Source of the DNA: Stenotrophomonas cyclobalanopsidis
GTDB lineage: Bacteria; Pseudomonadota; Gammaproteobacteria; Xanthomonadales; Xanthomonadaceae
Assembly: GCF_008710035.1 (NCBI RefSeq)
Contig: NZ_VYKI01000001.1
Span: 174,857 to 238,856, forward strand
DNA length: 64,000 nucleotides
Direction of reading: 5' to 3'
Shown here: positions 21,686 through 29,623 of the stretch, in pieces
Layout: each line of letters opens with the position of its first letter
Numbering within the stretch: position 1 is the stretch's first letter
Made by a program: the position numbers and the translations under genes
The notes under the pieces: model-generated
What the model saw: the letters and a program-made list of their open reading frames with translations, nothing else
What the model was told of the DNA's origin: nothing
The model's database searches: none

Positions 21686-22408
21686 TCACTCGTTGACGGC
21701 GACGATGCGGCGCGGGGTGGCCAGCACCGGCTCACGCACCAGGTCGGTGACCTGGCCATCGACGATGTGCACGTTGCGCTGCGCGCGTGCGGCCAGTTCC
21801 GGGTCATGGGTGACCATGACGATGGTGGTGCCGGCCGCGTTGATCTCTTCCAGCAGCTCCATCACGCCACGCGCCATCTGCGTGTCCAGGTTGCCGGTCG
21901 GTTCGTCGGCCAGCAGCAGGCGCGGGCTGCCGGCCAGGGCGCGGGCGATGGCGGCACGCTGCTGCTGGCCGCCGGACAGTTCGTTGGGGTAGTGCTTCAT
22001 GCGCGAGCCCAGGCCCACCTGGTTCAGCGCCTTCTCGATGCGCTCGCGGCGCTCGCCGGCGCCCATCCTGCGGTAGCGCAGCGGCACGTCCACGTTGTCG
22101 AACAGGTTCAGGTCGGGGATCAGGTTGAAGCCCTGGAAGATGAAACCGATCTTCTGGTTGCGCATGCGGCTGCGCGCATCATCGCCCAGCGTGCTCACGT
22201 CCTCGCCGTCGAGCATGTAGGTGCCGCTGGTGAAGGTTTCCAGCAGGCCGGCGATGTTGAGGAAGGTGGTCTTGCCTGAGCCGGACGGACCGGTGACGGC
22301 GACGAATTCGCCTTCCTTGACCTGCAGTTCCAGCGAGCGCAGTGCGTGGGTCTCCACCTGTTCAGTACGGAAAACCTTGGCGACCGAACGCATTTCGAGC
22401 ATGTACAT
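21686..22408 (-). CDS. ABC transporter ATPase, MacB/LolD family
   Basis: The 240-residue ATPase has Walker A GPSGSGKT (residues 40-47), the Q-loop GFIFQGFN, signature LSGGQQQR, Walker B LLLADEPTGNLD and H-loop THDPE. The EPTGNLDT signature is typical of the MacB/LolD/FtsE family. It sits between the adaptor and permease genes. Confidence 0.93.
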   Translation of the reverse strand: MYMLEMRSVAKVFRTEQVETHALRSLELQVKEGEFVAVTGPSGSGKTTFLNIAGLLETFTSGTYMLDGEDVSTLGDDARSRMRNQKIGFIFQGFNLIPDLNLFDNVDVPLRYRRMGAGERRERIEKALNQVGLGSRMKHYPNELSGGQQQRAAIARALAGSPRLLLADEPTGNLDTQMARGVMELLEEINAAGTTIVMVTHDPELAARAQRNVHIVDGQVTDLVREPVLATPRRIVAVNE

Positions 22409-22432
22409 GGGGTGTCCTCTCTCCAGGATGTG

Positions 22433-23710
22433 TCAGTTGACGGAGACGCGTTCGGCGTCCTTGAACAGGTCGCTGCCGGAGACCACGATGCGGTCGCCCG
22501 GCTGCACACCCGACTTGATTTCCACTTCGCCCAGGCTGCTGACGCCCAGTTCCACCGGTCGGCGCACCGCGGTGCGGCCGTCCATCACGTAGGCCACGCC
22601 GTTGCCCTGCTCGACGAACGGGCCGCGCTCGACCTTCATCACGTTCCTGCGGGTATCGAGCAGCACGCGCACTGACATGCGCTGGCTCTGGCGCAGGCCT
22701 TCCGGCTGTGCGGCGGCGAAGCGCACGCGGGCGTTGACCTCGCCGTTGACCACTTCCGGCGAGACCGCGCTGATCTCACCCGGGAACGGCTTGCCGTTGC
22801 CGCCGGTCAGCTGCGCCGGCATGCCGATCGCCAGGTCACGGGCGAAGCTTTCGGGCACCTTGATCTCCACTTCGAACTTGGACAGGTCGACCACGCCCAG
22901 CACCGGCGCATTGGCCGCCAGGTTGGTGGCCTGGGTGGCCTGCACCTGGCCGACCTGGCCGTCGAACGGGGCGCGCAGGGTCAGCGCATCGACCTGGCGC
23001 TGCACTTCAGCCACCACCGCCTTCTGGCGGTCGGCCAGCAGGCGCTTGTTGCGCGCGTCCAGGTCGGCGCCCTGGCTCTGCAGGCGCGCATCGGTGGTGG
23101 CGTTGGCCAGGGTGATGTCGGCCTTCTTCAGGGAGTCCTGGGCCTTGGCCAGGTCGATCTGCGGCACCGCGCCGCCGTCGTAGCCGCGCTGGTAGCGCTG
23201 CAGGTCGCGGTCGGCGGCCTGCCGTTCGATGCTGGCCTGGTCGGTTTCCTTGCGCGACTTGGCGCGGGCGAGGGTGGCGTCCAGCGCGGCGCGGCTGGCC
23301 TCGGCTTCCAGGCCGGCCAGGGTGGCCTGTTCCTGGGCCAGCTTGCTGCGCAGTTCCGGGCTGTCGATGATGGCCAGCTCCTGGCCCTTCTTGACCACGT
23401 CGCCGGCCACCACCTTCAGGTCCACCGTACCTGCGGAAATGGCGTACAGGGTCGGGCTGTTGGCGGCGATGACGCGGCCGTCGGCGGCGATGTCGCGGAC
23501 CAGGTCGCCGCGCTGCACTTCGGCGATGCGCACCCGGCTGCTGTCGAAGGAGCGGCTGGCGTTGGACCAGGCATGCACCGCCCAGCCGATGGCGGCCAGC
23601 AGGGCGATCGCACCCAGGGCCGGCCAGCGGTAGCGCTGCCAGGCGGCACGGGGGGCGCTGGCAGTGGGGGCGGAAACGATATGGTCCTGGGCAGAGGTGT
23701 CGCGGATCAT
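22433..23710 (-). CDS. HlyD/MacA-type periplasmic adaptor
   Basis: The 425-residue membrane-fusion protein is anchored by one N-terminal helix (about residues 30-48). It has a split biotinyl-lipoyl domain, a long coiled-coil hairpin (about 110-240; LAQEQATLAGLEAEAS) and beta-barrel domains. It would link the ABC permeases to an outer-membrane channel such as TolC, which is not encoded here. ATG 23710 is preceded by AAAGG and by the sigma-54 promoter. First gene of the six-gene operon. Confidence 0.92.
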   Translation of the reverse strand: MIRDTSAQDHIVSAPTASAPRAAWQRYRWPALGAIALLAAIGWAVHAWSNASRSFDSSRVRIAEVQRGDLVRDIAADGRVIAANSPTLYAISAGTVDLKVVAGDVVKKGQELAIIDSPELRSKLAQEQATLAGLEAEASRAALDATLARAKSRKETDQASIERQAADRDLQRYQRGYDGGAVPQIDLAKAQDSLKKADITLANATTDARLQSQGADLDARNKRLLADRQKAVVAEVQRQVDALTLRAPFDGQVGQVQATQATNLAANAPVLGVVDLSKFEVEIKVPESFARDLAIGMPAQLTGGNGKPFPGEISAVSPEVVNGEVNARVRFAAAQPEGLRQSQRMSVRVLLDTRRNVMKVERGPFVEQGNGVAYVMDGRTAVRRPVELGVSSLGEVEIKSGVQPGDRIVVSGSDLFKDAERVSVN

Positions 23711-23743
23711 CGGGTGCGTGCCTTTCTGTGGTGCAAAGAACCA

Positions 23744-23760
23744 AGCACGCTCCGTGCCAA
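23744..23760 (-). promoter_or_regulatory. Sigma-54 promoter of the exporter operon
   Basis: On the minus strand TTGGCACG (complement of 23753-23760) and GTGCT (complement of 23744-23748) give the invariant GG and GC exactly ten bases apart, with 7-8 of 8 matches in the -24 box and 4 of 5 in the -12 box. The expected start of transcription lies about 25 bases before the adaptor ATG. Confidence 0.8.
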
Positions 23761-23802
23761 CTTTTTTCAAAGTGATTTCAATGGCTTGCGGTATGGCTCC
23801 CC

Positions 23803-23836
23803 GTGTCCGGGTGTCCGCGGACACCGTTGCGGACAC
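23803..23836. promoter_or_regulatory. Upstream activator sites for the sigma-54 regulator
   Basis: A perfect 14-bp palindrome GTGTCCGCGGACAC (23811-23824) is flanked by further half-sites GTGTCC (23803-23808) and GGACAC (23831-23836). The cluster is centred about 80-85 bp upstream of the predicted sigma-54 transcription start, the usual distance for an NtrC-type activator. It lies between divergent glmS and the exporter operon. Confidence 0.7.
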
Positions 23837-23877
23837 TTTCATTAAGCGGACAGGAGGGACGGAGTGGACAGCCACGC

Positions 23878-23883
23878 TAGAAT
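23878..23883 (+). promoter_or_regulatory. Candidate -10 element of glmS
   Basis: TAGAAT lies 30 bp upstream of the glmS ATG, the same spacing and sequence as in front of glmU. No clear -35 box. Confidence 0.3.
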
Positions 23884-23913
23884 GCCGCGACCGTCTTCAA
23901 GGAATAGCGCGAC

Positions 23914-25752
23914 ATGTGTGGAATCGTGGGTGCGATCGCTGATCGCGATGTGGTGCCGATGCTGATCGAAGGACTGAAGCGGCTGGAGTATCGCGGCTAC
24001 GACTCGTCCGGCATCGCGGTCATCGACCAGGCTGAGCACGCAGATGTGCGCCGTGTGCGACGCACCGGCCGCGTTTCGGAAATGGCCACCGCCGCCGAGG
24101 CCGAAGGTTTCAAGTCCCAGCTGGGCATCGGCCATACCCGCTGGGCCACCCATGGCGGGGTGACCGAGGCCAATGCTCACCCGCACATCAGTGCCGGCGT
24201 GGCGCTGGTGCACAACGGCATCATCGAGAACCACGAAGAGCAGCGCGAGAAGCTGCGCGCGCTGGGCTACACCTTCGAGTCGCAGACCGACACCGAAGTG
24301 ATCGCCCACCTCATGCACCACCACCTGAAGGGCGGCGACAGCCTGCTGGGCGCGCTGCAGCGCACGGTGAAGGAACTGACCGGTGCCTATGCGCTGGCCG
24401 TGGTCAGCCGTGCCGAGCCGGACCATTTCGTCTGCGCACGCATGGGCTGCCCGCTGCTGGTCGGCCTGGGCGAAGGCGAGAACTTCGTCGCCTCCGACGT
24501 CTCGGCCGTGATCTCGGCCACCCGCAAGGTGATCTTCCTGGAAGAGGGCGACACCGCCGACATCCGCCGCGATGGCGTGCAGGTGTTCGACGAGCACGAC
24601 CAGCCGGTCGAGCGCGACGTGCACCTGTCCGACGTGTCGCTGGCCTCGCTGGAGCTGGGTCCGTACCGCCACTTCATGCAGAAGGAAATCCACGAGCAGC
24701 CGCGTGCGCTGGGTGACACCCTTGAAGCGGCGATCGACGCCGGTGGCTTCCCGGCCGAGCTGTTCGGCAAGAATGCCGAGGCCGTGCTGGCCGGCATCGA
24801 AGGCGTGCAGATCCTGGCCTGTGGCACCAGCTACTACTCGGGCCTGACCGCGCGTTACTGGATCGAATCCATCGCCGGCCTGCCGTGCAGCGTGGAAATC
24901 GCCAGCGAGTACCGCTATCGCGCCGCGTATGCCAACCCCAAGCACCTGATCGTGACCATTTCCCAGTCCGGCGAAACGCTGGATACGATGGAAGCGCTGA
25001 AGTACGCCAAGTCGCTGGGCCACACGCACACGCTGTCGATCTGCAACGTACCGGAGAGCGCGATTCCGCGTGCCAGCGAGCTGGTCTGCTACACCCGCGC
25101 CGGCGCCGAGATCGGCGTGGCGTCGACCAAGGCCTTCACCACCCAGCTGGCCGCGCTGTTCCAGCTGACCGTGGTGCTGGGCAAGCTGCACGGCCGCGTC
25201 GATGCTGCACAGGAAGCGGATTACCTGGAGCAGCTGCGCTTCCTGCCGGGCAGCGTGCAGCACGCGCTGAACATGGAGCCGCAGATCGCGGCGTGGGCCG
25301 AGCGCTTCGCCCGCAAGAGCAGCGCGCTGTTCCTGGGCCGTGGCCTGCATTACCCGATCGCGCTGGAAGGCGCGCTCAAGCTCAAGGAAATCTCCTACAT
25401 CCACGCCGAGGCCTATCCGGCCGGTGAGCTCAAGCATGGGCCGCTGGCGCTGGTGGACGAGGACATGCCGGTGGTGGTGATCGCGCCGAACGACAGCCTG
25501 CTGGAAAAGGTGAAGTCGAACATGCAGGAAGTGCGCGCCCGCGGTGGCGAGCTGTTCGTGTTTGCCGACCAGGACAGCAACTTCAACGAGTCCGAAGGCG
25601 TGCACGTCATCCGCACCCCGCGCCACGCCGGCGTGCTCAGCCCGATCGTGCACACCATTCCGGTGCAGCTGCTGGCCTACCACACCGCCCTGGCGCGTGG
25701 CACCGACGTGGACAAGCCGCGCAACCTGGCCAAGAGCGTTACGGTGGAGTAA
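23914..25752 (+). CDS. glmS: Glutamine:fructose-6-phosphate aminotransferase
   Basis: The 612-residue enzyme makes glucosamine-6-phosphate, the first committed step to UDP-GlcNAc. The N-terminal glutaminase uses C2 (MCGIVGA). Two SIS sugar-isomerase domains follow, with [17 protein letters not shown] and the C-terminal LAKSVTVE. Length is normal. It is divergent from the sigma-54 operon and shares its intergenic region. Confidence 0.97.
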   Translation: MCGIVGAIADRDVVPMLIEGLKRLEYRGYDSSGIAVIDQAEHADVRRVRRTGRVSEMATAAEAEGFKSQLGIGHTRWATHGGVTEANAHPHISAGVALVHNGIIENHEEQREKLRALGYTFESQTDTEVIAHLMHHHLKGGDSLLGALQRTVKELTGAYALAVVSRAEPDHFVCARMGCPLLVGLGEGENFVASDVSAVISATRKVIFLEEGDTADIRRDGVQVFDEHDQPVERDVHLSDVSLASLELGPYRHFMQKEIHEQPRALGDTLEAAIDAGGFPAELFGKNAEAVLAGIEGVQILACGTSYYSGLTARYWIESIAGLPCSVEIASEYRYRAAYANPKHLIVTISQSGETLDTMEALKYAKSLGHTHTLSICNVPESAIPRASELVCYTRAGAEIGVASTKAFTTQLAALFQLTVVLGKLHGRVDAAQEADYLEQLRFLPGSVQHALNMEPQIAAWAERFARKSSALFLGRGLHYPIALEGALKLKEISYIHAEAYPAGELKHGPLALVDEDMPVVVIAPNDSLLEKVKSNMQEVRARGGELFVFADQDSNFNESEGVHVIRTPRHAGVLSPIVHTIPVQLLAYHTALARGTDVDKPRNLAKSVTVE

Positions 25753-26160
25753 GCGGTGAGGGCCGTCCGGCGCGATCCGCATCGGTAGCGCCGGGCCATG
25801 CCCGGCGGGGGGCGGTGTGCTGGCGACGCATTTGGCCGTTGTGCTCATTCCATGGAAGAACGAGCTGGAACCTCGTGCCTTGGCGTGCCCCCTCCTTGCG
25901 CCTGCCCGGCCCGGCAGAGGGTGGCACTTGATCGTCCTGACCGCAGGCACTAACCTGCTCCCAACACACCCGCCACGCCTCTGACGCGCACCGCCGCGAC
26001 ATGCTCAAATTGGCGGGTTTTTTTATGCCCGCTGTTTTGTACGTCAGGATGACCCGATACGTAAAGCCGCCTCTTTCTGTGAGCAGCCTAGCGCGTGTGT
26101 ACGGCTTCGGCGTCGACAATGGATGGGATACGCATCCTTTGTGGCGCCCATGACGGACCG
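25753..26160. other. Intergenic stretch without a gene
   Basis: It holds one GTAG palindrome (25785-25808) and, further on, CCCGCCA and TGGCGGG arms about 40 bp apart with a T tract after the second arm (about 25995-26022). That could be a weak terminator. No credible coding frame was found. Confidence 0.5.
25785..25808 (+). repeat. GTAG palindrome, GCCGGGC type
   Basis: GTAG plus GCCGGGCCATGCCCGGC, single copy, 33 bp past glmS. Confidence 0.85.
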
Positions 26161-26163
26161 GGG

Positions 26164-26187
26164 GTAGCGCCGGGCCATGCCCGGCGG
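26164..26187 (+). repeat. GTAG palindrome, GCCGGGC type
   Basis: Single copy ending eight bases before the stop codon of the next gene. Confidence 0.85.
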
Positions 26188-26194
26188 AATGCCC

Positions 26195-26590
26195 TCAGGC
26201 CGCATGCACCTGCACATCCACATACTCCGACAAGCCACGGCAGGCCAGCAGCAGGCCCTCGCGCACATCGTTGCCGACCTGCTGCGCTTCGTCGCCGTCC
26301 ACGCGCACGCGCTCGCTGGCGTGCAGCAGTTCCAGCAGCACGGTCAGCCCGGCGTTGGCCCGGTTGATGCGCGCCAGCGCCATGCACTGGCCGATGCTGC
26401 GGCCGGTGCGGTGCAGCGGCTGTCCATCGGCGGCGTCCACCTGGCGGATGCGCTGCAGGCTGCCTAGCAGGGTGACGCCTTCCTGCTGGGCGGCAAGCGT
26501 GGTTTCCAGCGGCTGGGCAAGTTCTTCGGGCAGTGTGTTGGCGGCTTCGCCCAGGGTGGCGAACAGATACGGGTATCGCGTGGTGCTCAT
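26195..26590 (-). CDS. Small hypothetical protein behind a structured leader
   Basis: The 131-residue protein has no recognised domain. It is mainly helical and mildly acidic, without a signal peptide or membrane helix. ATG 26590 (MSTTRYPYLFATLG) has AAGGA nine bases upstream; an in-frame ATG at 26608 would add six residues. The ribosome site AGGAAG is complementary to GGCTTC about 20 bases upstream, so it can be sequestered. The upstream 290 bp fold into a strongly base-paired element on the same strand, suggesting control at the RNA level. Function unknown. Confidence 0.65.
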   Translation of the reverse strand: MSTTRYPYLFATLGEAANTLPEELAQPLETTLAAQQEGVTLLGSLQRIRQVDAADGQPLHRTGRSIGQCMALARINRANAGLTVLLELLHASERVRVDGDEAQQVGNDVREGLLLACRGLSEYVDVQVHAA

Positions 26591-26679
26591 GTCGGCTTCC
26601 TTCTGCATGCGGCAAAGAAGCCACCCGGCTGACTTGACGGCGAGGGTGGCGGACGGTGCGTGGTTGCAATACCGGTGAA

Positions 26680-26885
26680 TCACCTAGCGAAAAGCCGGCG
26701 GGCACGAGGCCCCCACGCACCGCCCGCCATAGGTGCGCGGGCAGAATGCCTGCCGGCGCCACCCACAGGGGGTGGGCGACGCCGGCAGACAAGCGTAACC
26801 GCTAGGTAGTTCAAACGGGATTGCAAGCCCGTGCCACCCTTTTCCGGTGGCGGTCCATGTTTCGCATGGATGGCCTTGGCCGCCA
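26680..26885 (-). promoter_or_regulatory. Candidate structured leader RNA with pseudoknot
   Basis: Read on the minus strand, an eight-bp helix (26800-26807 with 26682-26689) encloses a 17-bp hairpin (26772-26788 with 26750-26766) and a ten-bp hairpin (26732-26741 with 26712-26721). The loop of the latter (26722-26728) pairs perfectly over seven bases with 26697-26703, making an H-type pseudoknot. All three non-canonical pairs are G-U wobbles only on the minus strand. Further hairpins precede it: 26815-26832, 26833-26851 and 26854-26870. The element ends about 90 bases before the ATG at 26590. Open frames across it have no protein relatives that I recognise. Confidence 0.6.
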
Positions 26886-27355
26886 ATGAGAAAAGTTGGA
26901 AAGATCGAAAGATGTGCAAATAGTCGATTTGTTGCATGCGCAGGGCGTGGCGTGCCGATTGCGACACTCCATTCCGGCATGGCACCATCTGCGCACGCTG
27001 CTGCACGCATCACGGAGGAGGGCGCCGACAGACACGCGTGACCGCCGCCCGTGCCACCACAGTGCGCGGGTGTCCACGGCGGCGAGCCCTTCCTGCTCTC
27101 GACCAGGTCAGCAACTTCATAAGATCAAGAGGCGTGCGTGTAACCCGCTCCTCGCATTGATGCGGACAGAAACTGCTCAGCCGGGCCAAGGGCATGCCAG
27201 TGGAACAAGGAATGGCCGAGCGTGGCAGGGCAAAGGCGCTGTAGCCTTCGCTTGTCTTCGCTGCTCGGTTCTACCTGCGCTTGTGGGCACGTTGCTCAGG
27301 GGAGCTGGGGTCCTTCAGTTCGCTGTACCCAACGTGTTGGCCGACGTGGAAAGGA
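26886..27355. other. Intergenic stretch, no gene; contains copy 1 of a 50-bp repeat
   Basis: Open frames here lack ribosome sites and recognisable products. Bases 26970-27019 match 28591-28640. The part next to 26886 should hold the promoter of the structured leader, but no good sigma-70 match was found. Confidence 0.5.
26970..27019 (+). repeat. 50-bp direct repeat, copy 1
   Basis: It matches 28591-28640 at 46 of 50 positions and ends in CACGGAGGA. In the second copy that end acts as the ribosome site of a gene; here no gene follows. The two copies flank the lower-GC lipoprotein gene. Confidence 0.85.
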
Positions 27356-28168
27356 TCATCTGCGGATCTCGAAGATCCGCGTCTCCGTCATCTTGATGTG
27401 ACAATCAATGACATCAACGCGGTCCAGCGTGTCTTCTGTATCATCTGATTCGAGGTTGATCGTTCCGCATTGATCTGTCTTTGACGTTATCCAGTCGCGT
27501 TGTGTAGCAAGTCCAGTTGCCTGCAGGTGTTTGGGAAGTATCCGCCAAAGCTTGTTCAGCTCCCCATCTCTGGCGTGATAGCGCTTCAGTGCATCCTGCA
27601 GTATCAGGTGGCGGCCGTTGACGGCGAGTGTCGTGATGATGTGCAGCGACCATGGGCCATTGAAATCGGACTGATGGACCTTGATGGATCCTCCGTCAAT
27701 TTCGCGGGCATTGAACGAGAAGTCCTCAAAATAAACTGAGCTGTCGCCAAAACGTCCCTTTCCGTTGTCGAGAACGCGCATCTTTTGATATTGATTTCTC
27801 TTCATAACGTCCGAAACCTGGGCGGGGATTTCAATCTTGAGCAATGCCCGGCAACGCAGAGTTCTCTGCCTGGTTCCATCTCTGGAATTACTCGCGGCAA
27901 CGGTCTCGACCTGTTCCAACGTGATTGGAGTGGAGCCAAGCTGGTCGGAGTATGCAGCGAGAGGCTTGTTGTCGAGTTTGGATGGTGGATATATGTAGTC
28001 GCTGTACGTGTATCCGCTGGCGGTGCGACGAATGCTCTCGATTGCGGCTGTCAGGACATCTTCGCGATTGCACCTCAGTTCTTTGGGATTGCCATCTTTT
28101 CCTGTGCATCCGGAAGTGAGCGTTGAGCTTGCGATGGCGGTCAGAAGCAGTAGTTGACGGGTATTCAT
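27356..28168 (-). CDS. Putative lipoprotein, unknown function, lower GC
   Basis: The 270-residue product has a lipoprotein signal peptide with lipobox LTSGC (cysteine at residue 21) and six further cysteines. No domain is recognised. Its DNA is visibly poorer in G+C than the neighbours (near half against about two thirds) and uses codons such as ATA, AGA and TTA, which suggests horizontal acquisition. It lies between the two copies of the 50-bp repeat. The ribosome site is weak. Confidence 0.6.
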   Translation of the reverse strand: MNTRQLLLLTAIASSTLTSGCTGKDGNPKELRCNREDVLTAAIESIRRTASGYTYSDYIYPPSKLDNKPLAAYSDQLGSTPITLEQVETVAASNSRDGTRQRTLRCRALLKIEIPAQVSDVMKRNQYQKMRVLDNGKGRFGDSSVYFEDFSFNAREIDGGSIKVHQSDFNGPWSLHIITTLAVNGRHLILQDALKRYHARDGELNKLWRILPKHLQATGLATQRDWITSKTDQCGTINLESDDTEDTLDRVDVIDCHIKMTETRIFEIRR

Positions 28169-28643
28169 GGTCTAGGTGCTGATCTTCATAATTTGGAGTT
28201 TTCGGCGCATTGGCATATGCATCGAAGGACTGTGCGGAGGCCGAGATCGCCTGTGCTGCCGGGGCTCTCGTCGAATCAACGCTCGTTTGAACTTCGGTCC
28301 TTTGACAAGGGGAATTGCGCGCGCAGATTGCGAGGAGGGCGCCAACACCGGCCGAGGTGCTGTGCCGTAGCTTGCAGTGAAGCTCGGGAGCTGACGGGGC
28401 AGATGCTGCTGGCGGTGGATGGAAAAAGGGAGATGGCGTCGTGGGAGTGTTGAAAGCGACAGAATGCGCAGTCATCTTCGCGCTCGCCTGAGTGACTCAG
28501 CATCGAGGCGCAGTCGCTTCGGAAACCTTGGTGAGGCGGGTCATGCCCTGTCAGACTGAGCAAGAAAAGGCGACGACCGCCACCTTTTTTCATTCCAACA
28601 TGGCACCATCTGCGCACGCCGCTGCCCGCATCACGGAGGATGC
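28169..28643. other. Intergenic stretch, no confident gene
   Basis: It contains a perfect 13-bp palindrome CTGAGTGACTCAG (28488-28500) and copy 2 of the direct repeat. A minus-strand frame beginning at 28475 (MTAHSVAFNTPTTPSPFF) has no good ribosome site and runs antisense into the lipoprotein gene, so it is not called. Confidence 0.5.
28591..28640 (+). repeat. 50-bp direct repeat, copy 2
   Basis: Second copy of 26970-27019 (46 of 50 identical). Its end CACGGAGGA supplies the Shine-Dalgarno sequence of the gene at 28644. Confidence 0.85.
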
Positions 28644-29012
28644 ATGCGCCACCTCTCGCATTTCGATCTGCTTGCCAACCTGCGCAATGGCCGCAGTGTC
28701 GAGCAGTTGCTGTCTGGGCGATGGGAGGGCGATGTCGAGGTGATCCGCTTTCTGGGCATCGACCGGGACCGGGATGGCCGCTGGACTGTGCGGCTGTATG
28801 AGGTGGCCGACGTGGGGACGCCGGACTATCTGGATCTGTACAGCTTCCCGGACGTGTCGGAAGATCCGGAGGATCTGCCGAGCGCGACCTTTTCAAGCAT
28901 CGAGCCCGCGCTTGAGTACGCGTGCAGCGCGCTGGGCGCGGACCTGCAGCGCTTCGTGAATCAGGGCGTGGCCGAATCGGAGTACATCGACGCCTACCAC
29001 CCGCAGTGGTGA
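28644..29012 (+). CDS. Hypothetical protein
   Basis: The 122-residue acidic protein has no signal peptide or membrane helix and no recognised domain. The ATG follows GGAGGA after only three to four bases. Charge clusters (WEGDVEVIRFLGIDRDRDGRW) and an acidic C-terminal half suggest a soluble globular protein. It stands alone, 52 bp before the next gene. Confidence 0.55.
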   Translation: MRHLSHFDLLANLRNGRSVEQLLSGRWEGDVEVIRFLGIDRDRDGRWTVRLYEVADVGTPDYLDLYSFPDVSEDPEDLPSATFSSIEPALEYACSALGADLQRFVNQGVAESEYIDAYHPQW

Positions 29013-29064
29013 GGCTGACCAGGTTTCATTCCGCGTGCAGGGCACGCATTACAGGGGGCTGTAG

Positions 29065-29526
29065 ATGAGCAAGTGGCACGTGGTTGCAATGGCAGCGGCG
29101 ATCAGCCTGCTGTCCGGGTGTGCGAGTGTTCCGATGTCGGACAAGGGCCAGGTAGACGTGGCCAAGAGCTTCCCGGTTCCGGAGGAGGGCAAGGCGGGCG
29201 TGTACGTCTACCGCAACTCCTTCGTCGGCCAGGCGCTGAAGAAGGATCTGCGCATCGATGGCGAGTGCCTGGGTGAGACGGCCAACAAGGTGTTCTTCTA
29301 CACCCTGGTGCCGGGCAACCAGGAGCACGTGATCTCCACCGAATCGGAGTTCTCGCCCAACGACGTCAAGCTCTACACCGAGGCGGGGCGCAACTACTTC
29401 ATCCAGCAGTCGATCAAGATGGGCGTGTTCGTCGGTGGCGCCAAGCTGACGGTGATGCCTGAGGCCGAGGGCCGCCGCGAGGTGGCGCAGCTGAGCCTGG
29501 CCCAGCGCGGGCGTTGCTCGAAGTGA
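29065..29526 (+). CDS. DUF2846 lipoprotein
   Basis: The 153-residue product has a lipoprotein signal with lipobox LLSGC (cysteine 19) and the DUF2846 pattern: GKAGVYVYRNSF, then GECLGETA, FFYTLVPGNQEH and YFIQQ. Proteins of this family are small envelope lipoproteins of unknown role. It probably sits in the inner leaflet of the outer membrane, since the residue after the cysteine is alanine rather than aspartate. Confidence 0.8.
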   Translation: MSKWHVVAMAAAISLLSGCASVPMSDKGQVDVAKSFPVPEEGKAGVYVYRNSFVGQALKKDLRIDGECLGETANKVFFYTLVPGNQEHVISTESEFSPNDVKLYTEAGRNYFIQQSIKMGVFVGGAKLTVMPEAEGRREVAQLSLAQRGRCSK

Positions 29527-29623
29527 GGTAGGCGGGCCGTTCAAGGTGGCGATGGCTGATGGGCCATCGCCACCGGAGCGCGTACCCTGTTGTCTCCGTA
29601 GCGGTATCAAGGACCGATCCCGT

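Noticed and set aside
25995..26022. Possible terminator or small RNA after glmS
   Set aside because: The arms CCCGCCA and TGGCGGG are about 40 bases apart, too far for a normal terminator. Noted only as weak.
26684..27013. Minus-strand open frames of about 109 residues over the structured region
   Set aside because: Translations are Cys/Arg/Pro-rich without recognisable domains, and the DNA is better explained by RNA base pairing. Two frames overlap here with equal claim.
27888..28475. Minus-strand frame starting MTAHSVAFNTPTTP upstream of the lipoprotein gene
   Set aside because: No convincing ribosome site, and most of it overlaps the lipoprotein gene in another frame. It may hide a short real protein but cannot be supported.
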